A stretch of 64,000 nt of DNA from CAVWDI01 sp963753725 (GTDB taxonomy: Bacteria; Chloroflexota; Anaerolineae; Anaerolineales; UBA4823). Below, piece by piece: positions 18,602 through 27,901 of the stretch. The DNA is taken from assembly GCA_963753725.1 (NCBI GenBank), contig CAVWDI010000029.1, forward strand, positions 248,001-312,000, given 5' to 3'. Within the stretch, counting starts at the first letter, position 1, and every line of letters starts with the position of its first letter. A program made the position numbers and the translations under genes. A model generated the notes under the pieces. The model ran no database searches, was not told the DNA's origin, and saw only the letters and a list, made by a program, of their open reading frames with translations.

Positions 18602-21088
18602 TTATTCGTGGTTTGCGCTGACCACATCCAGTTCTTCAGCGGGTATTGCCTCCCCATCCTGACGGAAGACCAGCTTGTTTTCCTCTTCGTCCACATCGAC
18701 AAGGATAATAACCCCCTCCTGGAACTCGCCGGATAACAGGCTGACCGATAATGGGCTCTCAACATTTTTCTGCAGCGCCCGTTTCAGCGGTCGTGCGCCA
18801 AATGCAGGATCAAAACCTTCACTCGCCAGCCATTCGCGTGCCTGCTCGCTCAGTTCTACAACCAGGCCGCGCTCACTCAAACGCTCCTTGATCTCCAGCA
18901 TCTGCAGGTCAACAATCATACTCATCTGCTCAATAGAGAGCGGCGAGAATGTGATGATCTCATCGATACGGTTAAGGAATTCGGGGCGGAAGGCGCCTTT
19001 CAGCGCTTTGGTGATTTTTTCCTGTTCCTGGCTGATCTCACCATCTGCACCATCCTTCAGGAATCCCAGGCTGCCTGCCTTACGCACATATTCGGTGCCC
19101 AGATTGCTGGTCATGATCAAAACTGTGTTGCGGAAATCAACAATGCGTCCTTGTCCGTCTGTCAAACGTCCATCGTCCAGGATCTGCAGCAATGCGTTCC
19201 AAACCTCCGGATGGGCTTTCTCGATCTCGTCAAACAGGATTACCCTGTAAGGCCGCCGCCGGACAGCCTCGGTCAACTGCCCGCCTTCTTCGTATCCGAC
19301 GTACCCCGGGGGGCGCCGAACAAGCGTGAAACAGAGTGCTGCTCACGGTATTCGCTCATATCGATGCGCACAAGTGCATCCGGATCGTCGAACATAAACC
19401 AGGCCAGCGCCTTGGCTAACTCGGTCTTTCCAACTCCAGAGGGGCCAATGAAAATAAACGAACCGATCGGGCGTTTGGGATCTTTCAAACCCGAACGTGC
19501 CCGCCGGATGGCGTCCGATATTGCCGCAATCGCCTCATCCTGACCGATAATTCGTTCGTGCAGGCGCTCTTCCATTTGCAGCAGTTTCTCGGCCTCGGTC
19601 TCTAACATCTGGCTCATCGGGATACCCGTCCACTGCGCAACTACCTCGGCAATATCCTGGGCGTCCACAAATTCATCCAGCTGGTGCTCAGTCTCCCACC
19701 TATCACGTTCATTGTGAAACTCTTCCTCTAACCGCAGGCGTTCCGCTTTTTTCTGTGCGGCGCGTTCGTAATCCCGTTCATTTCCGGCCTGCTCCTCTTC
19801 CGCAGTAAGGCGGTCGATTTCGCTCTTGGTCTCTTTCAATTCTGGCGGGAGTGAATACAACGCCACTCGCAACTTTGCAGCGGCTTCATCTATCAGGTCG
19901 ATCGCTTTGTCAGGCAGGTGGCGGTCAGTAACATAGCGAGCCGATAATCGGGCGGCATCAACCAGCGCCTCGTCAGTAAAACGCACTTTGTGGTGCGCTT
20001 CATAGCGGTCGCGCAACCCCTGCAGCATCAGAATTGTGTCCTCAACGTTGGGTTCTTCAACAAAGATCGGCGCAAAACGTCGTTCCAACGCGGCGTCCTT
20101 CTCAATGTGTTTATGGTACTCGTCCAGAGTTGTAGCGCCCACACACTGCAGTTCACCCCTGGATAAGGCTGGTTTGAGCATGTTTGAAGCGTCCATTGCG
20201 CCCTGCGCCGCGCCTGCCCCCACCACGGTATGCAGTTCGTCAATAAACAGGATGATCTCACCTTCCGATCGTTCGATCTCTTCCAGGGTGGCTTTCAACC
20301 GTTCCTCAAATTCGCCCCGGAAACGCGACCCGGCAATCATAGCGCCCAGGTCGAGCGCAAGCACCCGCTTTCCGGCCAGAATCTCGGGCACATCATTGGT
20401 AGCAATCTTCTGTGCTAACCCTTCCACGATGGCGGTCTTTCCCACACCGGCTTCTCCAATCAGTACCGGGTTATTCTTCGTTCGCCGGGATAGAATCTGG
20501 ATCAGGCGCAGGATTTCCAGAATCCCTGCCGATTACCGGGTCCAGCTTTCCTTCCCGGGCCAATTTTGTCAGATCGCGCGAGTACTTTTCTAATGTACGG
20601 TAGCGTGTCTCAGCTTGCGGATCGGTGACTCGCTGGCCACCGCGGATTTGCTTTATCGCATCATAAACGCGCTCGCGGGTGATCCCTGCCCCTTCCATCA
20701 GCTTTGCAGCCGGGGTGCTGCGTTCACTCAAGATCGCCAGAAATATATGCTCGGTGGAAATGTATTCATCTTTGAGCTTGTTGGCTTCTTCGTTCGCCAG
20801 GTCAATAATACGTTTCACACGCGGCGTAATGAAGATCTGTCCCGCGCCGCCCCCGAAGATATTCGCCTTCGGACTAGTGCGCAGGATGTAATCCAGACGC
20901 TCTTTGAGTTCCTCGGCATCTACTTTTAATATGTCCAACAATTGGGGGACAACCCCCTGAGGCTGTTCGATCAGCGCCAGCAGAATGTGTTCTGTGTCGA
21001 TCTGGTTGTGACCATAACGCTGGATGATTTCGGCAGCTCTTTGAGCGGCTTCTTGTGCCCGCTCGGTAAAACGATCGAATCGCATCAT
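18602..21088 (-). CDS. clpC: ATP-dependent Clp protease ATP-binding subunit ClpC, two frameshifts
   Basis: AAA+ unfoldase that feeds substrates to ClpP. About 828 residues when repaired. The first piece (20471-21088) is the Clp N-domain repeat region, starting MMRFDRFTERAQEAAQ. The second (19273-20445) holds the first AAA module (IILFIDELHTVVGAGAAQGAMD), the coiled middle domain and the second Walker A (GPSGVGKTELAKALA). The third (18602-19276) carries ILFDEIEKAHPEVWNALLQ and the C-terminal D2-small domain. Break one: an extra G (CC at 20516-20517 on plus); removing it restores RDSEILRLIQILSRRTKNN into the first Walker A. Break two: the G-run at 19308-19313 is one short; a seventh restores GAPPGYVGYEEGG. 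Both sites are core AAA motifs, so the breaks are probably sequence errors. Confidence 0.9.
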
Positions 21089-21785
21089 AATCGTATGTCC
21101 TTTTACTTTACTGAAAACTTTCGGTGCAATATTCTCGCCAATTCTTCAATAAAAGACGTTCCAATATGGAATTCCGTTAATATCGCTTTAGATAACCTGA
21201 GCACGTTCTGAAAGTATTATTGATTTTGTCTCGAATCGAAGGCGGAGTGATTTGACGATCGATAGATAGCGTACGCAGGCGTTAATACTGAGCTTTAAAA
21301 TGGGGAAAATCTCACTCAGTTTTCCATTAAAACTGTGATTTCAAAATCTAATTTGACGGAGTGATTATAACATTCAGGCAATTAATACAGCGCAAGCGTG
21401 GTGTAAGAAATATATATAAAATTGGGTAGAACGAGGTTTGTGGTGAAATGTGGTTTGTGTTTGTGAGAGGCCAGGTACCGAAGTGGAATAATCATCGAGC
21501 CGCTGTCCTGTAGGCGTTACCAAGCTGTTATTAGCGGGAGGGAACATGGCAGCGGTATCTTCAATCCCCAACGACAACCAATTTAATACCTACTTTATTC
21601 ACCCGCGTGGATCTATCATCACATCATCTCTTTATTTTCAAAATCCAAATTTTGCCCCCCGCGGGTTCGCCAGCAATTGATATCTGGTTATCTCATCAAT
21701 GTTAAGTTCAAATATCTTTGTTACCTTATCAACCCGCGGGGGGTTGCCTGGACAAACGAAACAACATCCGGATTTACTTCATTAC
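21089..21785. other. Long intergenic region with GC-palindrome repeats
   Basis: About 700 bases upstream of clpC without a credible gene. Its clpC-proximal half is AT-rich and holds a direct repeat CGGAGTGATT at 21243-21252 and 21357-21366, each next to TTTGACG; no CIRCE element was recognised. The distal part contains the repeat cluster listed separately. The one open frame here (21374-21577, minus) has no ribosome site and unconvincing composition. Confidence 0.5.
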
Positions 21786-21800
21786 TCAATTCCCCCCGAC
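21601..21800. repeat. Cluster 1 of GC-palindrome repeats
   Basis: Short copies centred on CCCGCGGG stand out against AT-rich sequence: ACCCGCGTGG (21601-21610), CCCCCCGCGGGTT (21655-21667), AACCCGCGGGGGGTTG (21731-21746) and a half copy TCCCCCCGAC (21791-21800). The 16-base copy at 21731 recurs exactly at 25084-25099; the copy at 21655 is its reverse complement over 13 bases. Confidence 0.6.
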
Positions 21801-22298
21801 AATTTTATTGTTGCTTTCTTGTAAAATCAAGTCCTCTTTGGGATTATGTTTCAAACAAATTATCTTGAATTGGCGGCAAATTTCAGGAATCAGATTAATC
21901 TCAATATAAATCTTTTCAGCGATTGAAGGGCAGAAAGTGTTCTCCCACTTGTGATAACCCTGCGCTTCAACAAGGATACTAAAGCACTCACCGCCCTCCA
22001 CCGGTAGGTTAATGGGTGGTTTTACATCAAAATAATAGTCTTCTTCGCCGTCCGGCTGTGATGCAAAAGCAGGGCTGACCGAAATATTCACATTATCGAT
22101 TTGAAATTTGGTGATATGGTCAGCGATTTCAACAATTCGAATATCAGCCCCTTTCTGGAAGTTTCGGAAGGTTCCCACTATCAGCACGATCAGCATAATA
22201 AAAGCGACGAACCTGATTACATAAATCGAGAAGTTTGATTTTTGTAAAGGTTCTTCCGTAATGTCTTCAGTCTCTACGTCAAATAAATAATCGTTCAT
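21786..22298 (-). CDS. Single-pass membrane-anchored protein of unknown function
   Basis: Unknown, 170 residues: an acidic cytoplasmic N-terminus of about 22 residues, one membrane helix (about 25-43, IYVIRFVAFIMLIVLIVG), then an extracytoplasmic beta-rich domain with two cysteines (GGECFSILV, ENTFCPSI) and a further pair (EICRQFKIICLK). The layout resembles a PEGA or carboxypeptidase-regulatory-like surface domain (INLPVEGGECFSILVEAQGY). AT-richer than its neighbours. Its C-terminal end runs up to repeat cluster 1. No function is suggested by neighbours. Confidence 0.5.
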   Translation of the reverse strand: MNDYLFDVETEDITEEPLQKSNFSIYVIRFVAFIMLIVLIVGTFRNFQKGADIRIVEIADHITKFQIDNVNISVSPAFASQPDGEEDYYFDVKPPINLPVEGGECFSILVEAQGYHKWENTFCPSIAEKIYIEINLIPEICRQFKIICLKHNPKEDLILQESNNKIVGGN

Positions 22299-22437
22299 AT
22301 AGCTTTAAGCGAGATGTCCAATTTGCGCCAGTCAAGACGGCCATATTTTATCAAGCTTTAAAAATTTTGCGTTTACCTAGAGACGGAATGTTTTCAATTT
22401 GCCCCCTTATTTACCCGGATAACCTTCCAGATCGTTT

Positions 22438-23931
22438 TCAATGAGAAATGGAATCAGAAGTCATGGTTGGTGTTGTTGTATTGGTTGGGGTTAAGGTGAC
22501 CTGTAAAATATATATCTGGGGAATCCAGCCCACACGCCCTTCTTCATCCTGCACCTCCACCCATACAAGACCATCCACAACTTCTTTTCCATACAGCACG
22601 GTCAGAGGCTGTCTGGCGCGCAGGACCGCAATTTCTGGGCCCCCAGGCGACTGCCTCAAACGCAAACCCGGTATTGTGTAATTGGCCGCCTCGGCCAGTG
22701 CAGACGTGGGTGTATTCGTCGCAGTTGCTGTGTGTGTTGGTGTTGCTGTGGGCGTATTGGTGTTGGTGGGAGTAGGTGTTTGCGTAGCTCTGCGGGTAGG
22801 CGTACTGGTTTGGGTTGGGCTCGGTCCCGGCGTGAACGTTTTTGTTGCTGTTGCGGTAGGGGTATAAGTCGGAAGCACCAACGGATCAAGCTTCTCTGCC
22901 AGAATTTCACTGATAAGAATTGAAACCGGCATATCCAGGCGTTCCGATAAAGCGTACTGCAGATTAACGCTGTCCTCATATCGCAGCCGTCGGAAGGTGC
23001 GGATTACGATATCCAGGTTTATTGTACCGTCCAGTTCTTCCGCAGTCCACTCTACCAGTTCGGCGCCCTCAATATTTCCAACCTCTTCAACAACAACTGA
23101 CTCCAAAAAGCGGTTCTGTGTGGCAGATTGAAACAATTGGTAGCTGAAATAACTGAGCGAGACCAGCAGCACAGCCGTCAGCAGGGCAGAAATCATCAGG
23201 CTGCGCGGTACCCGATCCTGGCGCCTGGTCAAAGGGCCTCGAAATCCCAGGCTGAAAAATACCAGGGTTGATGCAAAAGTGATGGTAACTGCGTTGGTTA
23301 TAAAAAGCAGGGCAGCCCCGCCAGCCACGTCCCAGCGGCCCACTGCCAAACCGATACCAATCGTACAAAGGGGTGGCATGATCGCGGTTGCGATAGCAAC
23401 GCCTGGCAGGGCGGCGGATATCCCTGGCATTGCCAGCGCAAAAGCCGCCGCTGCACCGCCAGCCAGGGCAACTCCCAGGTCGATTGGTCCGGGCGTCACA
23501 CGTGACAAGACTTCCCCGGGCAGTTCGTAAAGCACTACAAACGGCAGATTCTTATTTATCCACGCGAATATAAAAGCAATTATGACCGCCACAACAGCCC
23601 CGCGAATGACAGATGAAAGGCTGTCGCGCAGCAATTGCCCATCTCCCGTTATCGATGCCAGACCCAACCCGATCAGAGGCGACATCAACGGCGCAACCAG
23701 CATGGCTCCAATGATGATGGCAGGCGAGTCCACCAGCAGACCCTGGGTGGCAATTATGCTGGATAATACCACCAGCATAAAGTAACTGAAATCCGGGCGC
23801 GAGTCATCTCTCAGCTGAATGCGCACATCAGAGCGCTGCTCCTTGCTGATTGGTTTAACAATCTTGCGCCTCTGGTAGCGGATGCGGGAGAAAAAAGATA
23901 ATTTTGGCGGTTTATCGCTCGATGCAGGCAT
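22438..23931 (-). CDS. DUF389 membrane protein with PT-rich linker and C-terminal SH3 domain
   Basis: Polytopic membrane protein of about 497 residues. The first 300 form the DUF389 region: SYFMLVVLSSIIATQGLLVD, IIIGAMLVAPLMSPLIGLGLA, a long glycine/alanine-rich core and ATAIMPPLCTIGIGLAVGRW, with six or more helices; a soluble alpha/beta part follows. A threonine-proline linker of roughly 60 residues (PTYTPTATATKT onwards) leads to an SH3-like domain (PGLRLRQSPGGPEIAVLR...WVEVQDEEGRVGWIP). DUF389 function is unknown. The ATG at 23931 was preferred to a TTG at 23988 whose ribosome site is too close. The SH3 tail suggests an envelope-anchoring or sensing role. Confidence 0.8.
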   Translation of the reverse strand: MPASSDKPPKLSFFSRIRYQRRKIVKPISKEQRSDVRIQLRDDSRPDFSYFMLVVLSSIIATQGLLVDSPAIIIGAMLVAPLMSPLIGLGLASITGDGQLLRDSLSSVIRGAVVAVIIAFIFAWINKNLPFVVLYELPGEVLSRVTPGPIDLGVALAGGAAAAFALAMPGISAALPGVAIATAIMPPLCTIGIGLAVGRWDVAGGAALLFITNAVTITFASTLVFFSLGFRGPLTRRQDRVPRSLMISALLTAVLLVSLSYFSYQLFQSATQNRFLESVVVEEVGNIEGAELVEWTAEELDGTINLDIVIRTFRRLRYEDSVNLQYALSERLDMPVSILISEILAEKLDPLVLPTYTPTATATKTFTPGPSPTQTSTPTRRATQTPTPTNTNTPTATPTHTATATNTPTSALAEAANYTIPGLRLRQSPGGPEIAVLRARQPLTVLYGKEVVDGLVWVEVQDEEGRVGWIPQIYILQVTLTPTNTTTPTMTSDSISH

Positions 23932-24130
23932 AGTTAGTTCAGGGATTAATTTTATCGCTTTATTATTATATAGCAAGATGGATGCCAAAACCCTTCAGAT
24001 TGGGGAACATTTCTTAATTATTGGACGTCATTATTTCAGGCCTGGAAGATGCAACGATTATATTTGGATAATTTGTGAAACTCCAGGTAAAATTAAATAA
24101 AATTGTACAAATTAAAGTAAGGAGTAACCT

Positions 24131-24886
24131 ATGCGAAACAAAATTTTAGTCCCAGTTAGTTTAATGCTGTTTGCAGTTGTGCTCAGCGCCTGTTCGGGCG
24201 TGGCGGCTGCCAAAGCGCCCTCTTCCGCCAGTCTCGCTGAAGGGGAATCACCCCCACGTACCATCGCGGTCACAGGCAGCGGAAAAACGGTTCTAACGCC
24301 GGATATCGCTTACATCAACGTCGGCGTCCAGACTGAAGATAAAGACGCTTCAAAAGCGGTTTCCGAGAACAACCAGCAGACCCAGGACGTGATAGATGCA
24401 CTAACGGCTTCCGGAGTGGCGGAAAATGATATCCAGACCACAAATTTTAATATCTACCCGCGCCAGGATTACGATCCCCAGGGTCAGCCCACCGGAGAGA
24501 TTACCTATATCGTTACCAATACGGTTTATGTGACCGTGCGCGATCTCGACCAGATCGGTGAATTGCTCAACTCTGCGGTAGCCGCAGGAGCAAACACCAT
24601 CCACGGCATCCAATTTGACGTCGATGATAAGACCGAAGCCCTCTCGGAAGCGCGTGCATCAGCGGTTGAAAACGCTGAAACGATTGCGCAGGAATTAGCC
24701 GTCGCGGCAGGCGTTACCCTGGGTGAGATTCAGAGCATCAGCACATTCACCGGAGGCTACCCATCCCCGATGTTTGAAGGTCGCGGTGGTGGCGGCGCAA
24801 ACATCATGGCGGATGCGCCTGTTCCGATTTCAGCCGGCCAGATGATCGTTACTGTCGAGGTTTCTGTAATCTATTCGATCGAATAG
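24131..24886 (+). CDS. SIMPL-domain (DUF541, YggE-like) lipoprotein
   Basis: Exported lipoprotein of 251 residues, signal ending VVLSACSG (C21). The mature part is a SIMPL domain: TIAVTGSGKTVLTPDIAYINVGVQ, a coiled segment (KAVSENNQQTQDVIDAL), LTASGVAENDIQTTNFNIYP, and SARASAVENAETIAQELAVAAG-like C-terminal helices. E. coli YggE of this family is linked to oxidative stress; the molecular role is unknown. ATG at 24131 has AAGGAG at good spacing. Intact. Downstream comes repeat cluster 2. Confidence 0.88.
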   Translation: MRNKILVPVSLMLFAVVLSACSGVAAAKAPSSASLAEGESPPRTIAVTGSGKTVLTPDIAYINVGVQTEDKDASKAVSENNQQTQDVIDALTASGVAENDIQTTNFNIYPRQDYDPQGQPTGEITYIVTNTVYVTVRDLDQIGELLNSAVAAGANTIHGIQFDVDDKTEALSEARASAVENAETIAQELAVAAGVTLGEIQSISTFTGGYPSPMFEGRGGGGANIMADAPVPISAGQMIVTVEVSVIYSIE

Positions 24887-24935
24887 AGGACTTCAAAGTA
24901 GCCATCACAAATTCCGCTTAACATTAACCATCCAA

Positions 24936-25120
24936 TCCCGCGGGTGTGGATCGTTTGTATCCCCCGCGGGTTATCACATATACAACCCGCTGTGGTTTGT
25001 CACATACCCCCTGCGGGTTGTTAATCTATTCTCTCAAACACCGATTCCAACGCCCAAGACGATAGGCCATATATAGCTCTTTAAACCCGCGGGGGGTTGT
25101 CCTAGGTAATATCCCCCGCA
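24936..25120. repeat. Cluster 2 of GC-palindrome repeats
   Basis: Six copies or half-copies in 185 bases: TCCCGCGGGT (24936-24945), CCCCCGCGGGTT (24961-24972), AACCCGCTGTGGTTT (24984-24998), CCCCCTGCGGGTTG (25007-25020), AACCCGCGGGGGGTTG (25084-25099) and ATCCCCCGCA (25111-25120). Spacing of the first four is 22-25 bases. Flanks such as GTT(A/G)TC are also partly shared. They fill the SIMPL-amidase intergenic region. Confidence 0.65.
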
Positions 25121-25232
25121 AGCCGTTATTCCCAATCACACCACCCTTCCCTGCGTGGTATGATTATGTTTCAGAAATAGATAAATTTTCTCCAGCCAGC
25201 GTTAATATACTACCAGTCACACTGAAACGACA

Positions 25233-25260
25233 CCCTTAACCCCTATCCCCTATTCCACCC
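25233..25260 (-). promoter_or_regulatory. Potential G-quadruplex (template-strand) abutting the amidase start codon
   Basis: C-tracts at 25233-25235, 25240-25243, 25247-25250 and 25258-25260 with loops of 4, 3 and 7 bases give a G3-G4-G4-G3 quadruplex pattern on the minus strand. The tract ends three bases before the ATG at 25264 and replaces any ribosome site. Shares TATCCCCTATTCC with 11825-11837. Confidence 0.5.
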
Positions 25261-25263
25261 ACA

Positions 25264-26130
25264 ATGCACATTAATCTCGCTCTCGCCCAAATTAACACCC
25301 ACCTTGGAGATGTAGAATCCAACCTGGAAAAACATCTCTCCCTGATCGAGAAAGCCCTCGCTGTAGGAGCGAACCTGGTTATCTTCCCTGAACTCTCCCT
25401 CACCGGATACTCGCTGCAGGATTTGGCTTCAGCAGTCGCCATCAAACCGACTTCAAATGATCCTATCTTCGCCAGGCTGCTTGAAGCCAGTCAAAATATC
25501 GATCTGGTAGTGGGGTTCGTAGATGAGGATACCCGCCATCGCTTTTTTATCGCCTCCGCTTACCTTTCAAAAGGCAGCATCCTGCACATCCACCATAAAG
25601 TTTATCTGCCTACCTACGGGCTTTTTGATGAAGGGCGCTTTTTTGCCTGGGGTGATACAGTCCAGGCTTTTGACACCCAATTTGGAAGAATGGGAATCCT
25701 GATCTGCGAGGACTTCTGGCATGCTTCCCCACCTTATTTGCTGTGGTTGGACGGCGCCGATATTATGCTTTTGGTTTCTGCTTCACCCGGCAGAGGCATC
25801 AGCCGGGAACCGACCCTGGAATCCGCACGCTGGGTTGAGCGAATTAACCAGGCTTATGCCAGCCTGTTCACAACTTTTGTGGTGCATTCTAACCGGGCTG
25901 GTTACGAAGACGGGCTCAACTTCTGGGGAGGATCGACCATTTTTGATCCCAAAGGGCATCTAATTGTTAAGGGTCCCTACCACCAGGAGGATTTAGTAGT
26001 TTCCAGCATCGACCTGAACAAGCTCCACCGCACCCGGGCGCGCCTGCCGCTGTTGAGGGATGAACGCACAGCCCTGGTGATCCGCGAGATGAACAGGATC
26101 ATGGATAACGGCGCACAGGTAAACCGTTAA
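25264..26130 (+). CDS. Nitrilase-superfamily amidohydrolase, possible glutaminase partner of NadE
   Basis: Carbon-nitrogen hydrolase of 288 residues with the Glu-Lys-Cys triad: FPELSLTGYS (E43), HHKVYLPTYGLFDEGRFF (K112) and GILICEDFWH (C148). The PTYGLFDE-R-F motif and CEDFWH are the forms found in the glutaminase domain of glutamine-dependent NAD synthetase. NadE in this window lacks that domain and lies 2.3 kb downstream on the same strand, so I infer it may deliver ammonia to NadE. A general omega-amidase is the alternative. The start follows directly after a C-tract and has no Shine-Dalgarno sequence. Intact. Confidence 0.8.
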   Translation: MHINLALAQINTHLGDVESNLEKHLSLIEKALAVGANLVIFPELSLTGYSLQDLASAVAIKPTSNDPIFARLLEASQNIDLVVGFVDEDTRHRFFIASAYLSKGSILHIHHKVYLPTYGLFDEGRFFAWGDTVQAFDTQFGRMGILICEDFWHASPPYLLWLDGADIMLLVSASPGRGISREPTLESARWVERINQAYASLFTTFVVHSNRAGYEDGLNFWGGSTIFDPKGHLIVKGPYHQEDLVVSSIDLNKLHRTRARLPLLRDERTALVIREMNRIMDNGAQVNR

Positions 26131-26163
26131 TTCAATAATATAAATCGGGAGGTATATTACGCA

Positions 26164-27876
26164 TTGAATATTACTGGTATCGTTCGATCGAAATTATTCA
26201 TTATCGCCCTGCTGATTACTTTAATCGCTGTCATTCCTGGGGAAGTTCTCGCTTCGAGCCAGGATCCGGATCAGGAAGGTAATTTTGTAATCATCGGCCA
26301 GCTGCTTGACGAACAGGATCAACCTGTTGAGGAAGCCGTTGTAACCGCGGTCACCCAGGATGGGGAGCAGATTGTGGCGGAGACAGAAAGCCTGGAGGAC
26401 GGCACCTGGCGTCTCCTTCTAATTGAAGTGCCTTCGGGAGAAATGCAAATCACTATCGAACACCCGCGCTTCAACCCACAAATCGTGAGTTTAAAAGTTG
26501 AAGAATTAAACGATCTCGACAATATCGGCCTTTACCGTGTCGGTGAAATCATACTCAATAGAGATATCAACGCTGGGTTTTGGGCTGCCACGTTGATCTT
26601 TTTGGGAGTCTTACTCCTGATCGCGTTCGAAAAACTGCACAGCACCACTGCCGCATTAGCCGGTATGTCAGTCGTATTTATCATCTCTTATGTGGGTGGC
26701 GTCTTCGATCCAGGCTTCTTTATATTCAGTTTCGAACGCGGTCTCAGTTATATTAACTGGGAAGTAATCTTCCTGGTGATGGGTATGATGATCATCGTCG
26801 CCATCATCGAAGGTACCGGCATCTTCCAATGGATGGCTTTCCAGGCATACCGTTTGAGCCGCGGCCGCAACTGGCTATTAATCCTGATATTAATCGCCAT
26901 AACCGCGGTTGCTTCTGCCTTGCTGGATAATTTCACCACCATGCTGCTCATGGTGCCCATCAGTTTGCAGATCGGTTTAGCAGTGGGTATAAATCCGCTG
27001 GCATTGATCATCCCCGAAATACTGGCCTCCAACGTAGGTGGAATCAGCACATTGGTCGGCACCCCAACCAATATCATCATTGGAGCGCATGCAAAAATTA
27101 GTTTTACAGATTTTCTGGTAAACCAAACCCCTGGGGTGATAGTCGCCCTTATCGCCCTATCCGCATACATCCTGTTCCATTACCGTAAAGAATTCTTTAA
27201 AGAAAGCTCTGCAATTTCTCCAGCGCTTTACGAACGCCTGGAGGAGAATGCCCGCTTGGACGACCCGCAGAGCTTGTGGAAATCTGGTGTCGTATTTATC
27301 CTGGTAATTTTTGGCTTTATTCTGGGAGAGAGCGTCCACCTCTCACCTGCTGTTCCAGCAATGATCGGCGCCACAGCCCTGCTCATATGGCTGCAGCCCG
27401 ATGTCCACAAGATGATCATCGCCGTGGACTGGACCACCCTGGTCTTTTTTATGGCGCTGTTTGTGGTTGTCGGCGCCATTCAGGAAGTTGGTTTGTTGGG
27501 TTTAATCGCCACTGGGATGGCATCCGTGATTGGCGACAACCTGCCTTTGGGTGTATTCATGGTCGTATTCGGCGTCGGCACAATATCCGTTGTAGTCGCC
27601 AACATCCCCCTGGCAGCTGCAATGCTGCCCATTGTTGATTTCCTGACCGTATTAATTCCAGGTGCTGACAGCAAGGTGCTGTTCTACGCGCTTTCAATGG
27701 GCACTGCCATGGGCGGCAACGGCACCCTGATCGGCGGGGAAGCTAACCTGGTGACTGCTGGAATAACAAACCAGACCAGTACCCCAATCACCTTTAAAGA
27801 ATTTCTGAAAGTTGGCCTTCCAGTAACTTATATTACCCTGACGATAGGATTTCTTTGGCTGCTGATAAAGTTCTAA
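26164..27876 (+). CDS. SLC13/ArsB-NhaD superfamily permease with N-terminal signal and CarboxypepD-reg-like domain
   Basis: Membrane transporter of 570 residues. A signal peptide ends near GEVLASS; residues 35-130 form an extracytoplasmic domain like the carboxypeptidase regulatory fold (VIIGQLLDEQDQPVEEAVVTAV...DGTWRLLL); from about 140 there are eleven or so helices of the ion-transporter superfamily, with duplicated signatures SALLDNFTTMLLMVP and ANIPLAAAMLPIV, and the loop VGGISTLVGTPTNI / MGGNGTLIGGEANL typical of ArsB, NhaD and citrate/phosphate-type permeases. Substrate (Na+/H+, arsenite, dicarboxylate) is open. TTG start with GGGAGGT. Lies between the amidase and UspA with short spacings. 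Confidence 0.8.
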   Translation: MNITGIVRSKLFIIALLITLIAVIPGEVLASSQDPDQEGNFVIIGQLLDEQDQPVEEAVVTAVTQDGEQIVAETESLEDGTWRLLLIEVPSGEMQITIEHPRFNPQIVSLKVEELNDLDNIGLYRVGEIILNRDINAGFWAATLIFLGVLLLIAFEKLHSTTAALAGMSVVFIISYVGGVFDPGFFIFSFERGLSYINWEVIFLVMGMMIIVAIIEGTGIFQWMAFQAYRLSRGRNWLLILILIAITAVASALLDNFTTMLLMVPISLQIGLAVGINPLALIIPEILASNVGGISTLVGTPTNIIIGAHAKISFTDFLVNQTPGVIVALIALSAYILFHYRKEFFKESSAISPALYERLEENARLDDPQSLWKSGVVFILVIFGFILGESVHLSPAVPAMIGATALLIWLQPDVHKMIIAVDWTTLVFFMALFVVVGAIQEVGLLGLIATGMASVIGDNLPLGVFMVVFGVGTISVVVANIPLAAAMLPIVDFLTVLIPGADSKVLFYALSMGTAMGGNGTLIGGEANLVTAGITNQTSTPITFKEFLKVGLPVTYITLTIGFLWLLIKF

Positions 27877-27901
27877 AGCAGTACAATCTAAGGAGAAATC
27901 G

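Noticed and set aside
21374..21577. Open frame of 67 residues on the minus strand
   Set aside because: No ribosome site, low-complexity composition, no recognisable family; lies in the repeat-bearing intergenic region.
22682..22867. Valine/glycine-rich plus-strand frame
   Set aside because: Antisense shadow of the PT-rich linker of the DUF389-SH3 gene.
24936..25120. CRISPR array
   Set aside because: Repeats are only 10-16 bases, palindromic, variable and in both orientations, with no spacers of uniform length and no cas genes.
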